Made by a program: the position numbers and the translations under genes
Source of the DNA: Bacteroidota bacterium
GTDB taxonomy: Bacteria > Bacteroidota > Ignavibacteria > Ignavibacteriales > Ignavibacteriaceae
DNA: 64,000 bases
Reading direction: 5' to 3'
Assembly (NCBI GenBank): GCA_022573715.1
Contig: JACZTL010000014.1
Coordinates: 1 to 64,000 of the forward strand
Part shown: piece after piece, positions 43,067-52,650 of the stretch
Numbering within the stretch: the stretch's first letter is position 1
Layout: the number at the start of each line of letters is the position of its first letter
Notes under the pieces: model-generated
Databases searched by the model: none
Told to the model about the DNA's origin: nothing
What the model saw: only the letters and a program-made list of their open reading frames with translations

Positions 43067-43339
43067 TTAAATGTAGGAATCCGGCTGATAGATCGGTTCT
43101 ATTTCCCATTCATCTTCAATTGTGCCTACACAATGAGAACATTTATTTACGCTGAAAACTAGCTTCTCTTCGTTATTTGCTGCCCTAACAAAATTTAATA
43201 TTGTTTTACAGCTTGCACATTGAACTACGTGGGAATGAGTAGTTTTCAAACTACATTGTGGGCAAATATAACCCAATTCACCTGGAATTTCATTTGGATT
43301 TACTAAAAAGATTGCGCCGCATTTTGAATTGTTGCACAT
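43067..43339 (-). CDS. Small zinc-ribbon protein
   Basis: This 90-residue protein has four cysteine pairs: Cys2/Cys7, Cys26/Cys29 (CPQC), Cys41/Cys44 (CASC) and Cys67/Cys70 (CSHC). That suggests two zinc sites. The C-terminus is acidic (EDEWEIEPIYQPDSY). It has no signal peptide and no recognised enzyme domain. Possible roles are nucleic-acid or protein binding. Its promoter side faces the phosphohexomutase gene across 259 AT-rich bases. Confidence 0.7.
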   Translation of the reverse strand: MCNNSKCGAIFLVNPNEIPGELGYICPQCSLKTTHSHVVQCASCKTILNFVRAANNEEKLVFSVNKCSHCVGTIEDEWEIEPIYQPDSYI

Positions 43340-43598
43340 TGTGAAGTGCCAATTCTCAGTATTTTTTTTCGTTTTTGTAATCTCCTAAAATTAGATTTGT
43401 TTTAACATCTTAAACTTAAAGAGTTATTGCTCAAAAGTCTATTGAAAAATTTATCCTATTTAAAAACTTCTGAAAAAATATGTTTTATAAGTAATTTAAT
43501 TTTTCAGATGTTGCATACAAAATTTAAATTATTTGCAGAGTTTTTTTTAATAAATTGATTTTAATTTCAATTTGATTTTGAAAATGTTTTAGGAGATA

Positions 43599-44951
43599 AT
43601 GTCAATGACCAAACTTTCAGGTTTTAAAGCTTATGATATTAGGGGAAAATTTCCCGAAGAATTAAATGAAGAACTTGCTTATAAAATCGGGTATTATTAT
43701 ACAAAATATTTAAACGCCAAAAAAATTATTATCGGTCACGATATAAGAAAATCATCGGAAGTTTTATCTTTAAATTTAGCAAACGGAATAAACGATGCGG
43801 GAGCGGATGTAGTTGATATCGGACTTTGCGGAACTGAAATGATCTATTTCGGGACATCTTTTCTTGAAACGGACGGAGGAATTATGATAACCGCAAGTCA
43901 TAACCCTCCTGAATACAACGGTATGAAATTCGTAAAAAAGGATTCAGTTCCAGTCGGTTATAACTCCGGTTTAAACAAAATTGAAAAAATGATTGTAAAA
44001 AAAAATCCTATAATTGTCAGTGATGAGAAAGGAAAAGTAACGGGTTTGGATTTGATGAATGATTTTATAAACAAGCTGAAAAAAATTTTCAACAACAACA
44101 AAATAAAACCATTGAGAGTTGTTGTAAATGCGGGCAACGGCTGTGCCGGTTTGGCTTTGGATGAATTAGAAAAAATATTACCTGTTGAAATGATTAAAAT
44201 TTTTAACAACCCAGATTCCAATTTCCCAAACGGTGTACCCAATCCCCTGCTGCCCGAAAACAGAGCATATACAATTGATGCGGTTAAAAAACATAATGCC
44301 GATTTGGGTGTTGCTTGGGACGGCGATTACGATCGGTGTTTTTTCTTCGATGAACACGGAAATTTTATCGAAGGATATTACATTGTCGGTCTGCTTGCTA
44401 AATCAATTCTAAAAAATAATCCCGGTGAAAACATTGTTCACGATCCGCGTCTTATTTGGAATACTTTGGATATTGTAAAAGCCAACTTCGGAACTCCCGT
44501 TCAATCAATTAGCGGACACGCATTTATAAAAGAAAAAATGAGAGAAGTAAATGCAATTTATGGAGGGGAAATGTCAGCACACCATTATTTTAGGGATAAT
44601 GCTTATTCCGACAGCGGAATGATACCATTTCTTCTTGTCCTTCAGCTTATATCCGAAGAGAATAAAACACTTTCTAAGTTAGTCGATGGAATGATTGAAA
44701 AATATCCGTGTTCGGGTGAGATAAATTCTACCATTTCAAATCCGAAGAAAAAACTTGAAGACATCGCACAAAAATACACAGGAGGAAAAAGAGACCGAAA
44801 CGACGGATTAAGCGTTGAGTACGATGACTGGAGATTTAATTTGCGTATTTCAAATACTGAACCTATTATAAGACTAAATGTTGAAAGTCGCGGTAATGTT
44901 GAATTAATGAAGCAGAAAACAGAACAGTTGTTAAAAGAAATAAGAGGTTAA
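43599..44951 (+). CDS. manB: Phosphomannomutase / phosphoglucomutase
   Basis: This 450-residue enzyme of the alpha-D-phosphohexomutase family interconverts hexose 1- and 6-phosphates for polysaccharide and LPS precursors. The phosphoserine is Ser100 in MITASHNPPEYNGMK. The metal loop is WDGDYDRCFFFD near 243. The sugar-binding loop is YGGEMSAHHYFRD near 330. The phosphate-binding loop RISNTEPIIRLNVES is near the C-terminus. The length is normal. A GGAG site precedes the start. Specificity between mannose and glucose cannot be decided from motifs alone. Confidence 0.92.
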   Translation: MSMTKLSGFKAYDIRGKFPEELNEELAYKIGYYYTKYLNAKKIIIGHDIRKSSEVLSLNLANGINDAGADVVDIGLCGTEMIYFGTSFLETDGGIMITASHNPPEYNGMKFVKKDSVPVGYNSGLNKIEKMIVKKNPIIVSDEKGKVTGLDLMNDFINKLKKIFNNNKIKPLRVVVNAGNGCAGLALDELEKILPVEMIKIFNNPDSNFPNGVPNPLLPENRAYTIDAVKKHNADLGVAWDGDYDRCFFFDEHGNFIEGYYIVGLLAKSILKNNPGENIVHDPRLIWNTLDIVKANFGTPVQSISGHAFIKEKMREVNAIYGGEMSAHHYFRDNAYSDSGMIPFLLVLQLISEENKTLSKLVDGMIEKYPCSGEINSTISNPKKKLEDIAQKYTGGKRDRNDGLSVEYDDWRFNLRISNTEPIIRLNVESRGNVELMKQKTEQLLKEIRG

Positions 44952-44961
44952 AATTGAGGGA

Positions 44962-44989
44962 GTAGAGACGTTATATATAACGTCTCTAC
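44962..44989. repeat. Perfect 28-base palindrome
   Basis: The arm GTAGAGACGTTATA is followed directly by its exact reverse complement. It lies 11 bases after the manB stop between convergent genes, so it can act as a transcription barrier, although no strong T-run follows. Palindromes with GTAGAGACGTT ends are a widespread intergenic repeat type. Confidence 0.75.
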
Positions 44990-45008
44990 AATTAAAAAAT
45001 ATAAAAAA

Positions 45009-45584
45009 TTAATCTTTCGTTACCGTTTCAACGGTAAAAGGTACTTTTAAATTTTCCCAATTTAGACTAACAACAGCGGAATTTGGGTTCCCCCTTTTCT
45101 TCACAACCATATTAGTAAAAGAATAATAAAGCCACTCGGTATAATTTCCTTTTACGGGTTTTACTTTTATACGCAGAGCATCTTTTGCTTCATTGTACGT
45201 AAACGCTCCCCATTGGTCTGCGATATTGTTAAAAATTAATGTCCATTCTTTCTCTGTCGGAATTACAAAAAAAGTGTAAGCTCCTTTTTTTAATCCCTTC
45301 CCGTTTATTTTTACATCTGTACCGAAAGTAATCTTTGTTGCTTCGTTTGCGCCCGCTCTCCAAACTTTATTGTACGGAACCAGTTCGCCCCAAATTTTCC
45401 TTCCCTTTACTCCGGGTCTGCTGTAAGTTATGCTTATTTCCGTTAAACCTATCGTTTGAGAAACTTCGGCTTTAGGACTAATCCTTACCTCAGGTTTTTT
45501 CTTTTCCTGTGCAAAAGAAAGTGATGTGAACAAAATTAAAACGCTTAAAGCTATCGATATAAAAAAAATTTTGTTTTTTAACAT
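45009..45584 (-). CDS. Exported DUF2911 protein
   Basis: This 191-residue protein has a signal peptide ending LSFAQ. The DUF2911 pattern follows: EVSQTIGLTEISITYSRPGVKGRKIWGELVPYNKVWRAGANEATKITF, then GLKKGAYTFFVIPTEKEW. DUF2911 proteins are common in Bacteroidetes and have no known function. The fold is probably a beta-sandwich. It is transcribed alone, convergent with manB. Confidence 0.85.
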   Translation of the reverse strand: MLKNKIFFISIALSVLILFTSLSFAQEKKKPEVRISPKAEVSQTIGLTEISITYSRPGVKGRKIWGELVPYNKVWRAGANEATKITFGTDVKINGKGLKKGAYTFFVIPTEKEWTLIFNNIADQWGAFTYNEAKDALRIKVKPVKGNYTEWLYYSFTNMVVKKRGNPNSAVVSLNWENLKVPFTVETVTKD

Positions 45585-45779
45585 TATTATTCCTTATAAT
45601 TTGTAGACTATGAAAATGCGAATAAATATATTATCAATCAATAATCAAATTTAGTTCTTTGATGAAAATAATAATAACTCTAATATTCATAAATAAAACA
45701 AATAGCCTTGATATTATGTCTGTTTTTGTTTAAAGTGTTTTATTAAAAGTAAATAACAATTTTTTATTATGTTTTTGGG

Positions 45780-47129
45780 GTGTATGTGAAGCACATTTAC
45801 AAACTAACTATCTTTTCTTTTCTTGTTTTGTTCTCTTCTATTAACTTTGCACAAGGTAGTAATACATTTATTCTACATAAACCATTTAATAATTTTTATT
45901 TTTATTCTATTGATATTGATAATAATGGGGTTGTTTGGGCAGGTGCAAGACTTCTGAGTGCAGATCATAACGGATTATTCAAATTTGAAAATGGTGCTTG
46001 GACCCGATTTCAATTTGATAACAATATACAAGATTTTGCAATTGGCCCCAACAACAATATTTGGATAGGTGTTTTAAAATATGCCGATGTTTTAAACGGC
46101 TTTACTTTTACAAAACACCAATTACCTGCAAATCTTACTGTTCCTAACTATAATTCAATTTCTTTCTTTAACGTTACAGTTGATATAAATAACAATGTAT
46201 GGTTAACCCAACATTCCAATGGTTCCTTTAATGAAAACGAAAATTTATTTAAGTTTGACGGCTCTAACTGGACAGTATATAATAAAGCAAACAGTAATTT
46301 TACAATAGTAAATGCAAGATCTATTGTAAGCGATAGCAAAGGAAACATTTGGTTTTCTAATGTTGATTCAACAAATGAACGTGTTCTTGTAAAATACGAC
46401 GGTCAAAATTTTAAAACAATAACCACACAACCCGCCGAATCACCTGGATTTCTTTGGCATACAATATTTGTAGATAAAAACGACCATATATGGTTTGCAA
46501 ATAAGTTTAAGTATTTAGTTGAGTATGATGGGCAGAAGTTTTCCTATTTCGTTCCACAAAACAATAGTAATTTTCAGACCGGTGACCTTTGGTCGGTAGC
46601 CGTTGACGGTTACGGATATAAATGGATTGCTGCAGATTATGGAATCTACAGGATAATTGGAAATACCTGGACAGAATGGAAATATTCGGATTTTGGTCTT
46701 CCGACTCAGTATCCTACAACTCTCGGTATGGACATTACTGTTGATAGGAACAATAATATTTGGATTGCAACCAATGTGGGTGTACTTCAATTTAACCCTT
46801 ATGGTATAGTCACTGATGTGGAGGACGAGAATAGTGTAAATATACCAAAAGAATTCAGTTTATCTCAAAATTACCCCAACCCTTTTAACCCGGAAACAGC
46901 TATCAGTTATCAGCTATCGGCTTTCAGCTTTGTATCATTAAAAGTATTTGATGTTCTAGGCAGAGAAGTAGCAACATTGGTAAACGAAGAAAAGCCAGCC
47001 GGAACATACACTATTAATTTTAATGCGGAAGGTTTATCAAGCGGGGTTTATTTTTACAGATTACAAGTTTATACGCCGGAGCGTGCAGGCAGCTTTGTTC
47101 AAACAAAGAAATTGGTTTTTATGAAATAG
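45780..47129 (+). CDS. Secreted propeller protein with type IX sorting domain
   Basis: This 449-residue protein has a signal peptide ending INFAQ. It has about six to seven blades with the two-component-regulator-propeller style motif DNNGVVWAGA, PNNNIWIGV, INNNVWLTQ, SKGNIWFSN, KNDHIWFAN, GYKWIAAD, NNNIWIATN. The C-terminus is a type IX sorting domain (LSQNYPNPFNPETAISYQLS, SLKVFDVLGREVATL, SGVYFYRLQ, FVQTKKLVFMK). It should be exported to the cell surface or medium, and its binding target is unknown. The start is GTG at 45780; no in-frame ATG precedes the signal peptide. Confidence 0.87.
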   Translation: MYVKHIYKLTIFSFLVLFSSINFAQGSNTFILHKPFNNFYFYSIDIDNNGVVWAGARLLSADHNGLFKFENGAWTRFQFDNNIQDFAIGPNNNIWIGVLKYADVLNGFTFTKHQLPANLTVPNYNSISFFNVTVDINNNVWLTQHSNGSFNENENLFKFDGSNWTVYNKANSNFTIVNARSIVSDSKGNIWFSNVDSTNERVLVKYDGQNFKTITTQPAESPGFLWHTIFVDKNDHIWFANKFKYLVEYDGQKFSYFVPQNNSNFQTGDLWSVAVDGYGYKWIAADYGIYRIIGNTWTEWKYSDFGLPTQYPTTLGMDITVDRNNNIWIATNVGVLQFNPYGIVTDVEDENSVNIPKEFSLSQNYPNPFNPETAISYQLSAFSFVSLKVFDVLGREVATLVNEEKPAGTYTINFNAEGLSSGVYFYRLQVYTPERAGSFVQTKKLVFMK

Positions 47130-47136
47130 TAATTTC

Positions 47137-48270
47137 TTAAACCAATTTTTTTAATTCAGCTATTACTTTATTAATATCTTCTCTGTTGTTATAAAAATTC
47201 GGTGAGAAACGGATATATCCTTCTCTTACAGCAATGTGAATATTTTCCTTTAATAATTCATCGTACAATGTTTGAGCATTATCTATTTTACAAGCAACAA
47301 TTCCAGATCTGTTTTCTTTTCTGCAACCTGCAAGCAGCGGTTTTAGTCCTATTTCCAACAGCCTATCTGTTAAATAAGAAGCGTTATCTAAAACTGTTTT
47401 TTCAATATTGTTAAAACCGATCTCATTTAATAATTTTAATGAAGCATAAATTGCATAAATACCAATTTCTGAAATTGTTCCGTTTTGAAATCTTGATGCT
47501 TCTTCCCTCAATGTCAAATCGTAATCCAAAATATTCCAAGCATTTACAACAGATTTCCAACCGACAAAACGCTGCTTAAGATTTTTCTGCACCTCTTCGG
47601 ACAAATAAATAAATCCTAAACCCTGAAGACCCAACATCCATTTTTGTGTACCTGCAGATAGAAAACCTATATTCATTTTTTTTACATCGGGATTTATTAC
47701 ACCGCAGCTCTGTATTGCATCCACTAAAAGGATAATATTTCTTTTTTTACATTCATCGCCTAATTTTTCCAAATTAATTCTATAGCCGGTTAAAAACTGA
47801 ACCTGGCTCACTGCAATCAATTTTGTTCCGGGTTTAATCCCCTCAATCAGATCATCCGCAGTTACAATTCCATTTTTTGATTTAACAAAATCTACTTCTA
47901 CTCCTGCTTCTTTCAAATTAAGAAAAGGGTACACATTTGCTGGGAACTCCAAATCATTAAGTAATATCCTGTCACCTTTTTCCCAATTAATTCCCTGAGC
48001 TAAATAATTTATTCCGTTCGAGGTATTATCAACAAAGGCAATTCTGTCAGTGGTTGTATTTATCATTTCCGCAATCATTATTTTTGATTCTTTTTCTCTT
48101 GATAAAAAAGATCTGAATCCGTCAATATCACTATTACTGTTTTCTTTTATGTAGAGATTCATCTCTTCAATTACAGGTATCGATAACGGTCCGGTGGATG
48201 CGTTGTTAAAAAAGATAACACCGTCTTTAATGTGAGGAAAATAATCACGTACATTGCTAATTGTAATCAT
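47137..48270 (-). CDS. Class V aminotransferase family protein
   Basis: This 377-residue PLP enzyme has FFNNASTGPLSIPVI near the N-terminus, VDNTSNGINYLAQG, the PLP aspartate in LLVDAIQSCG and the lysine in SAGTQKWMLGLQGLGF. The C-terminal substrate region is VREGYIRFSPNFYNN. It resembles the isopenicillin-N-epimerase/cysteine-desulfurase-like branch but lacks the active-site Cys loop of true desulfurases. It is distinct from the longer class V protein at 31420-32907. The substrate is unknown. It is convergent with the sorting-domain protein gene, seven bases apart. Confidence 0.82.
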   Translation of the reverse strand: MITISNVRDYFPHIKDGVIFFNNASTGPLSIPVIEEMNLYIKENSNSDIDGFRSFLSREKESKIMIAEMINTTTDRIAFVDNTSNGINYLAQGINWEKGDRILLNDLEFPANVYPFLNLKEAGVEVDFVKSKNGIVTADDLIEGIKPGTKLIAVSQVQFLTGYRINLEKLGDECKKRNIILLVDAIQSCGVINPDVKKMNIGFLSAGTQKWMLGLQGLGFIYLSEEVQKNLKQRFVGWKSVVNAWNILDYDLTLREEASRFQNGTISEIGIYAIYASLKLLNEIGFNNIEKTVLDNASYLTDRLLEIGLKPLLAGCRKENRSGIVACKIDNAQTLYDELLKENIHIAVREGYIRFSPNFYNNREDINKVIAELKKLV

Positions 48271-48670
48271 TTTTTACATTTCCATTTTTTTTTGTTTATA
48301 TAAGTAATGCTGATAATAAAATGGGTATGAGTGTATGTGTGTATGGTTGTGAGTTAAGTAAATTGAATATAAGCTATTTCTAATCATACATTCATACAAT
48401 CTTACAATCATACTACTATACACTCTGACTTATTCCTATTTCATAAATCATTACTAATTAAAGTTTATGATTGATTAATTACGGATACATTAAATGTAAG
48501 TATTTTTTATCATTTTTTTAAGTTACAATACATACACTCAATTCCAATACAATTAACATTTTTACCAATAGTATAAAGGGAGACGATTTAGTAAATTAAT
48601 AATCGGAATTTTGATATTAAATGTTTAATTCTTTTAAATCTTATAATCATTTTAAAACGGCATGTAAGTT
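48271..48670. other. Intergenic region with repeat copy 3
   Basis: This 400-base AT-rich spacer separates the divergent class V aminotransferase and Lon-like genes. Its first 150 bases hold a hairpin-forming repeat (see 48325-48425). The remainder contains no open frame, tRNA or strong terminator. It should hold both promoters, which I could not place. Confidence 0.5.
48325..48425. repeat. TATGATTGT repeat family, copy 3
   Basis: GTATGGTTGTGAGTTAA (48341-48357) equals copy 1 exactly. A block of CATACATTCATACAATCTTAC follows (48386 onward), and an outer GAGTGTAT/ATACACTC pair closes a long hairpin. Confidence 0.6.
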
Positions 48671-51136
48671 ATGAAAACAATAAAAGCTCGTAAACATAAA
48701 GAACTTAAATCGGAAGAAATAAGATGGATTTGCAATCCCGACATTTTCAAATTTGCTTCTACGGACGAATTGGAACCAATTGAAGGAATACTCGGACAGG
48801 AAAGAGCACTTAAAGCTTTAAAATTAGGCGTTGACCTTCGTAGTCCGGGATACAACATTTACATTGCCGGATTATCCGGTACGGGAAAAGCAACTACTGT
48901 AAAAAAAATGTTGGAAACAATAAGCTCAAATTGTCCGTTGCTTTATGATTACACCTATGTAAATAACTTTAAAGATACGGATAGACCTACTTTACTCATT
49001 TTCCCAAAAGGACACGCTAAGAATTTCAAAAAAGAATTATGTGACTCAATCGAAATGTTGAAAGGCAAAATACCACAAACACTTGAAAGTAAAAATTATC
49101 AGGAAAAAAAGAAAATAATTATTTCTGAATTTACAACTCAGCAGCAAAAACTCATGCAGCCGTTTCAAGAAAAATTACAGAAGAATAATTTTAAATTGGG
49201 TAAAGTGCAAGACGGACAAACTGTTAGCCCCGAATTATTTCCTGTGATAAATAACAAACCTGTATCTCTTTTACAACTTGAAGACTTAGTGCAAAAGAAA
49301 AAATTAACACAAAAAAATGCCGAGAAAATTGTAAAAAAATATACTTCATATCAGCAATCACTTCAAACACTATTCAAAAAAGGTCTAAAATTAAGTCAGA
49401 AATTTCAACAGGAACTACATGAACTTGAAAAAAGTATTGCTAAGGTAGTTGTTAAAGGGGTAATGGATAATTTACGCGAACAATTTACTGATAAAAAAAT
49501 AATCGATTATTTAAATGATGTTGAGGAAAATATTCTTGAAAACGTACAGGTTTTTAAAGGTGTTAAAACACAGGGCGAAACAACCGAGGGAGGTTTTATA
49601 ATTGACTACTTTAAAGAATACGAAGTAAACATCATATTAGACAATTCAGAAACACAAAACTGTCCCGTTATTATAGAAACATCACCGAGTTACTTTAATC
49701 TTTTCGGAACTATTGAAAAAGTAAGTGACGGCAGTGGCGGATGGTACAGCGATTTCACAAAAATTAAAGCCGGTTCAATTCTTCGTGCCAACGGTGGTTA
49801 CTTGGTATTGAATGTTAATCATCTTTTTGAAGAACCGAACGTTTGGCAAAAGTTAAAGAGAGTACTAACTTATAGAACTCATCAAATCAGAGAGGAAAAC
49901 AAATTATTTCAGCTATCCTCTTCAATTCTACAACCGGAACCGATTGACATAGACACAAAAATAATACTAATCGGAACTTCTCATATTTACTCAATTTTAG
50001 CAAACTATGAAGATGATTTTAAGAAGATTTTCAAAATTAAAGCAGATTTTGATTATGAAATAAAACGAACGGATGAAGTATTACTAGAATATGCAAGGGT
50101 TGTGAAAAAACTTATTAAAGAAGAAGAAATGCACGAGTTTGATAAATCAGCTATTGCTAAACTAATAGAAATAAGTGCTCGTTATGTTGGGCAGCAGGAT
50201 AAACTTACAACAAGATTCTCTTACATTGCAGATGTTGCCCGTGAAGCAAACTTCTGGGCTTGCGATGACGGGTTTAACATAGTTACTGCAGCACATATTG
50301 AAAAAGCATATAATTTTGCAAAAGAGAGACATGGTTTATCAGAGTCAAAAGTCACTGATATGATAAACGAAAATGTAATTCTCATTGATTCTGACGGTGC
50401 AAGAGTGGGACAAATAAACGGACTTGCAGTATATGGCTCTGATTTTTATTCTTTCGGTAAACCCACAAGAATTACTGCTTCAGTTTCAATAGGAAGCGGT
50501 AACATAATAAATGTTGATCGTGAAGCAGGTTTGGCAGGAAACACATATAAAAAAGGTGTGTTAATTATTTCAGGATATTTTAAGGAAACATTCGGTCAAA
50601 ATTTCCCACTTTCATTTAATGCTAATTTTGTGTTTGAGCAGTCTTACGGCGGAGTTGACGGAGACAGTGCATCCTGTGCAGAAATTTTTGCTCTACTTTC
50701 AACACTTTCAGGTCTGCCGTTAAAACAATCATTTGCGGTAACGGGTTCATTAAATCAAAAAGGAGATGTTCAACCAATAGGCGGGGTTAATGAAAAGATT
50801 GAAGGATTTTTTGATTTATGCAAACATAGGGGATTAACAAAAAAACAGGGTGTAGTTATTCCCATTCAAAACGTAAAAGATCTGATGTTAAAAAAAGAAG
50901 TAGTAGAAGCGGTTGAAAAGAAAGAATTCCATATTTATGCAATCTCCAGAGTTGAAGAGGGTATCGAAATTTTAACGGGTGTAAAAGCAGGCAAATTAAA
51001 TTCAAGAGGAAATTATGAATCGAGTACGGTCTTCGGATTAGTTGAAAAAAAATTAAAAGATTTCCATAAAAAAACAAAATTAAAATCTATCAAACACAAA
51101 AGAAAACCAATCACAATTATTAAAAAGAAAAAGTGA
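48671..51136 (+). CDS. Lon-like ATP-dependent protease
   Basis: This 821-residue S16-family protease has a Walker A motif near residue 70 (GLSGTGKAT). A long coiled-coil insertion follows (about 130-290). An AAA+ core includes GSILRANGGYLVLNVNHLF and ARYVGQQDKLTTRF. The C-terminal Lon protease domain has the Ser near 666 in GVDGDSASCAE and the Lys near 709 in IGGVNEKIEGF, the Ser-Lys dyad. The N-terminal LAN substrate domain of classical Lon is missing. This is the AAA_32/LonB-like type. A Lys-rich tail follows the protease domain. It overlaps the pyruvate kinase start by one base. Confidence 0.88.
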   Translation: MKTIKARKHKELKSEEIRWICNPDIFKFASTDELEPIEGILGQERALKALKLGVDLRSPGYNIYIAGLSGTGKATTVKKMLETISSNCPLLYDYTYVNNFKDTDRPTLLIFPKGHAKNFKKELCDSIEMLKGKIPQTLESKNYQEKKKIIISEFTTQQQKLMQPFQEKLQKNNFKLGKVQDGQTVSPELFPVINNKPVSLLQLEDLVQKKKLTQKNAEKIVKKYTSYQQSLQTLFKKGLKLSQKFQQELHELEKSIAKVVVKGVMDNLREQFTDKKIIDYLNDVEENILENVQVFKGVKTQGETTEGGFIIDYFKEYEVNIILDNSETQNCPVIIETSPSYFNLFGTIEKVSDGSGGWYSDFTKIKAGSILRANGGYLVLNVNHLFEEPNVWQKLKRVLTYRTHQIREENKLFQLSSSILQPEPIDIDTKIILIGTSHIYSILANYEDDFKKIFKIKADFDYEIKRTDEVLLEYARVVKKLIKEEEMHEFDKSAIAKLIEISARYVGQQDKLTTRFSYIADVAREANFWACDDGFNIVTAAHIEKAYNFAKERHGLSESKVTDMINENVILIDSDGARVGQINGLAVYGSDFYSFGKPTRITASVSIGSGNIINVDREAGLAGNTYKKGVLIISGYFKETFGQNFPLSFNANFVFEQSYGGVDGDSASCAEIFALLSTLSGLPLKQSFAVTGSLNQKGDVQPIGGVNEKIEGFFDLCKHRGLTKKQGVVIPIQNVKDLMLKKEVVEAVEKKEFHIYAISRVEEGIEILTGVKAGKLNSRGNYESSTVFGLVEKKLKDFHKKTKLKSIKHKRKPITIIKKKK

Positions 51137-52572
51137 TGGCAGAGAATAATCCTATTTTAGCAAAAACAAAAATACTTTGTACTTTAGGTCCTGCAACTGA
51201 TACTACGGAAAAAATTAGAGAACTAATTAATGCAGGTTGTAACGGAGTCAGATTAAATTTTTCACATGGTAATAAAAATTACTTTAAAACTATATTAAAT
51301 AATATTCACAAAGCATGTCTTGCAGAAAACACTCCGTTAGCTATCCTAGCAGATCTGCAAGGTCCAAAAATTAGAATAGGTGAATTAATTACACCTGAAA
51401 TAGAACTAATTACAGGAAAAACTATTGAAATTATTTCCAAAGATATAAAAGGGACATCTGAAAAAATTTCAACTTCGTATAAACCTCTTGTTGAAGATGC
51501 ACAAATCGGTGATACTATTTTAATTGATGACGGACTACTGAGACTGAAAGTTTCACAAAAAGTAAAGGATTCTCTCAACTGCTTAATCGAAAACGGCGGA
51601 ATATTAAAACCTAAGAAGGGCATCAATTTACCAGGAATGAAACTGTCAACTCCGTCAATTACAGAAGAGGATTACGAGAATTTAGAGTTCATTCTTCAAC
51701 ATCGTGTTGATTACATAGCCTTATCATTCGTACGTAAAGCAGATGATATAATAGAATTGAAAAAATGGTTGAAAGCAAAAGGGAAAGAAACTCCTGTAAT
51801 TGCAAAAATAGAAAAGAAAGAAGCCTGTGATGATTTTGATTCTATTCTTGAAGTTTCTGACGGAATTATGATTGCACGAGGCGACCTTGGCGTTGAACTA
51901 CCGCCACAGGAAGTACCCTTAATACAAAAAGAAATAATTAAAAAATGTAACTTAAAAGGAAAGCTTGTAATAACGGCAACACAAATGCTGGAATCAATGA
52001 TTCATAACCCGGTTCCCACGCGTGCAGAAGCATCCGACGTAGCAAATGCTGTTTTGGACGGAACAGGAGTTGTTATGCTAAGCGGTGAAACATCAATTGG
52101 CAAATACCCAGTAAAAACTGTGAGGATGATGAATTCGATAATTTTAAATGCTGAGACTCATCTCCAGCCGTTAAAAGACGAAGAATTTGAAACGCCTTCT
52201 ACTGTTGAAGAAAATCTTTTTGACTCGGTCGGAAGATCGATAGTTTCATTGAGCAGACATGTTAATGCCAATGCTATAGTAGTGTTCACTTTTAAGGGTA
52301 GAACTGCCATTAACCTTTCAAAGTACAGACCAAAAGCAGAAATCATTGCTTTATCCAACAGCTTTGAAACAATGAATAATTTATCTCTAAGATGGGGTGT
52401 AATTTCATTTTACTCAGAAAATATTGATAAAGAACATCTTGGAATTGTTAAAGCTAAAAAGTCACTGTTAAAAGCCGGGTTAATAAAAAAAGATGATCTT
52501 GTTATATTTACTGCGGGTGCACCGTACTCAGAAAAATCCCGGGCAAACTGGCTAAGATTTGAAGTGATTTAA
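51136..52572 (+). CDS. pyk: Pyruvate kinase
   Basis: This converts phosphoenolpyruvate and ADP to pyruvate and ATP. The 478-residue protein has KTKILCTLGPATD, GVRLNFSHGN, and LADLQGPKIRIGEL. The diagnostic active-site stretch is PVIAKIEKKEACDDFDSIL near residues 215-235, then MIARGDLGVELP, ATQMLESMIHNPVPTRAE, and GVVMLSGETSIGKYP. The C-terminal allosteric domain is present. The ATG at 51136 shares a base with the stop of the Lon-like gene (TGATG); a GTG three bases earlier would add one residue. Coupling to a protease gene is unusual. Confidence 0.96.
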   Translation: MAENNPILAKTKILCTLGPATDTTEKIRELINAGCNGVRLNFSHGNKNYFKTILNNIHKACLAENTPLAILADLQGPKIRIGELITPEIELITGKTIEIISKDIKGTSEKISTSYKPLVEDAQIGDTILIDDGLLRLKVSQKVKDSLNCLIENGGILKPKKGINLPGMKLSTPSITEEDYENLEFILQHRVDYIALSFVRKADDIIELKKWLKAKGKETPVIAKIEKKEACDDFDSILEVSDGIMIARGDLGVELPPQEVPLIQKEIIKKCNLKGKLVITATQMLESMIHNPVPTRAEASDVANAVLDGTGVVMLSGETSIGKYPVKTVRMMNSIILNAETHLQPLKDEEFETPSTVEENLFDSVGRSIVSLSRHVNANAIVVFTFKGRTAINLSKYRPKAEIIALSNSFETMNNLSLRWGVISFYSENIDKEHLGIVKAKKSLLKAGLIKKDDLVIFTAGAPYSEKSRANWLRFEVI

Positions 52573-52594
52573 AAATTAAATTTGCAAAATACCT

Positions 52595-52619
52595 TTACTT
52601 TAAAATAATTCTAAAGTAA
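52595..52619 (+). terminator. Weak hairpin after pyruvate kinase
   Basis: TTACTTTA (52595-52602) pairs perfectly with TAAAGTAA (52612-52619) around nine bases. The stem has little GC and the following CTTTTAAA is only a short T tract, so this is at best a weak terminator. Confidence 0.35.
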
Positions 52620-52650
52620 CTTTTAAAAAAACAATCAATCAAATTTAGAA

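Noticed and set aside
48671-51136. BREX defence protease BrxL.
   Set aside because: The motifs fit a Lon-like housekeeping type and no other BREX gene (methyltransferase, PglZ) is nearby.
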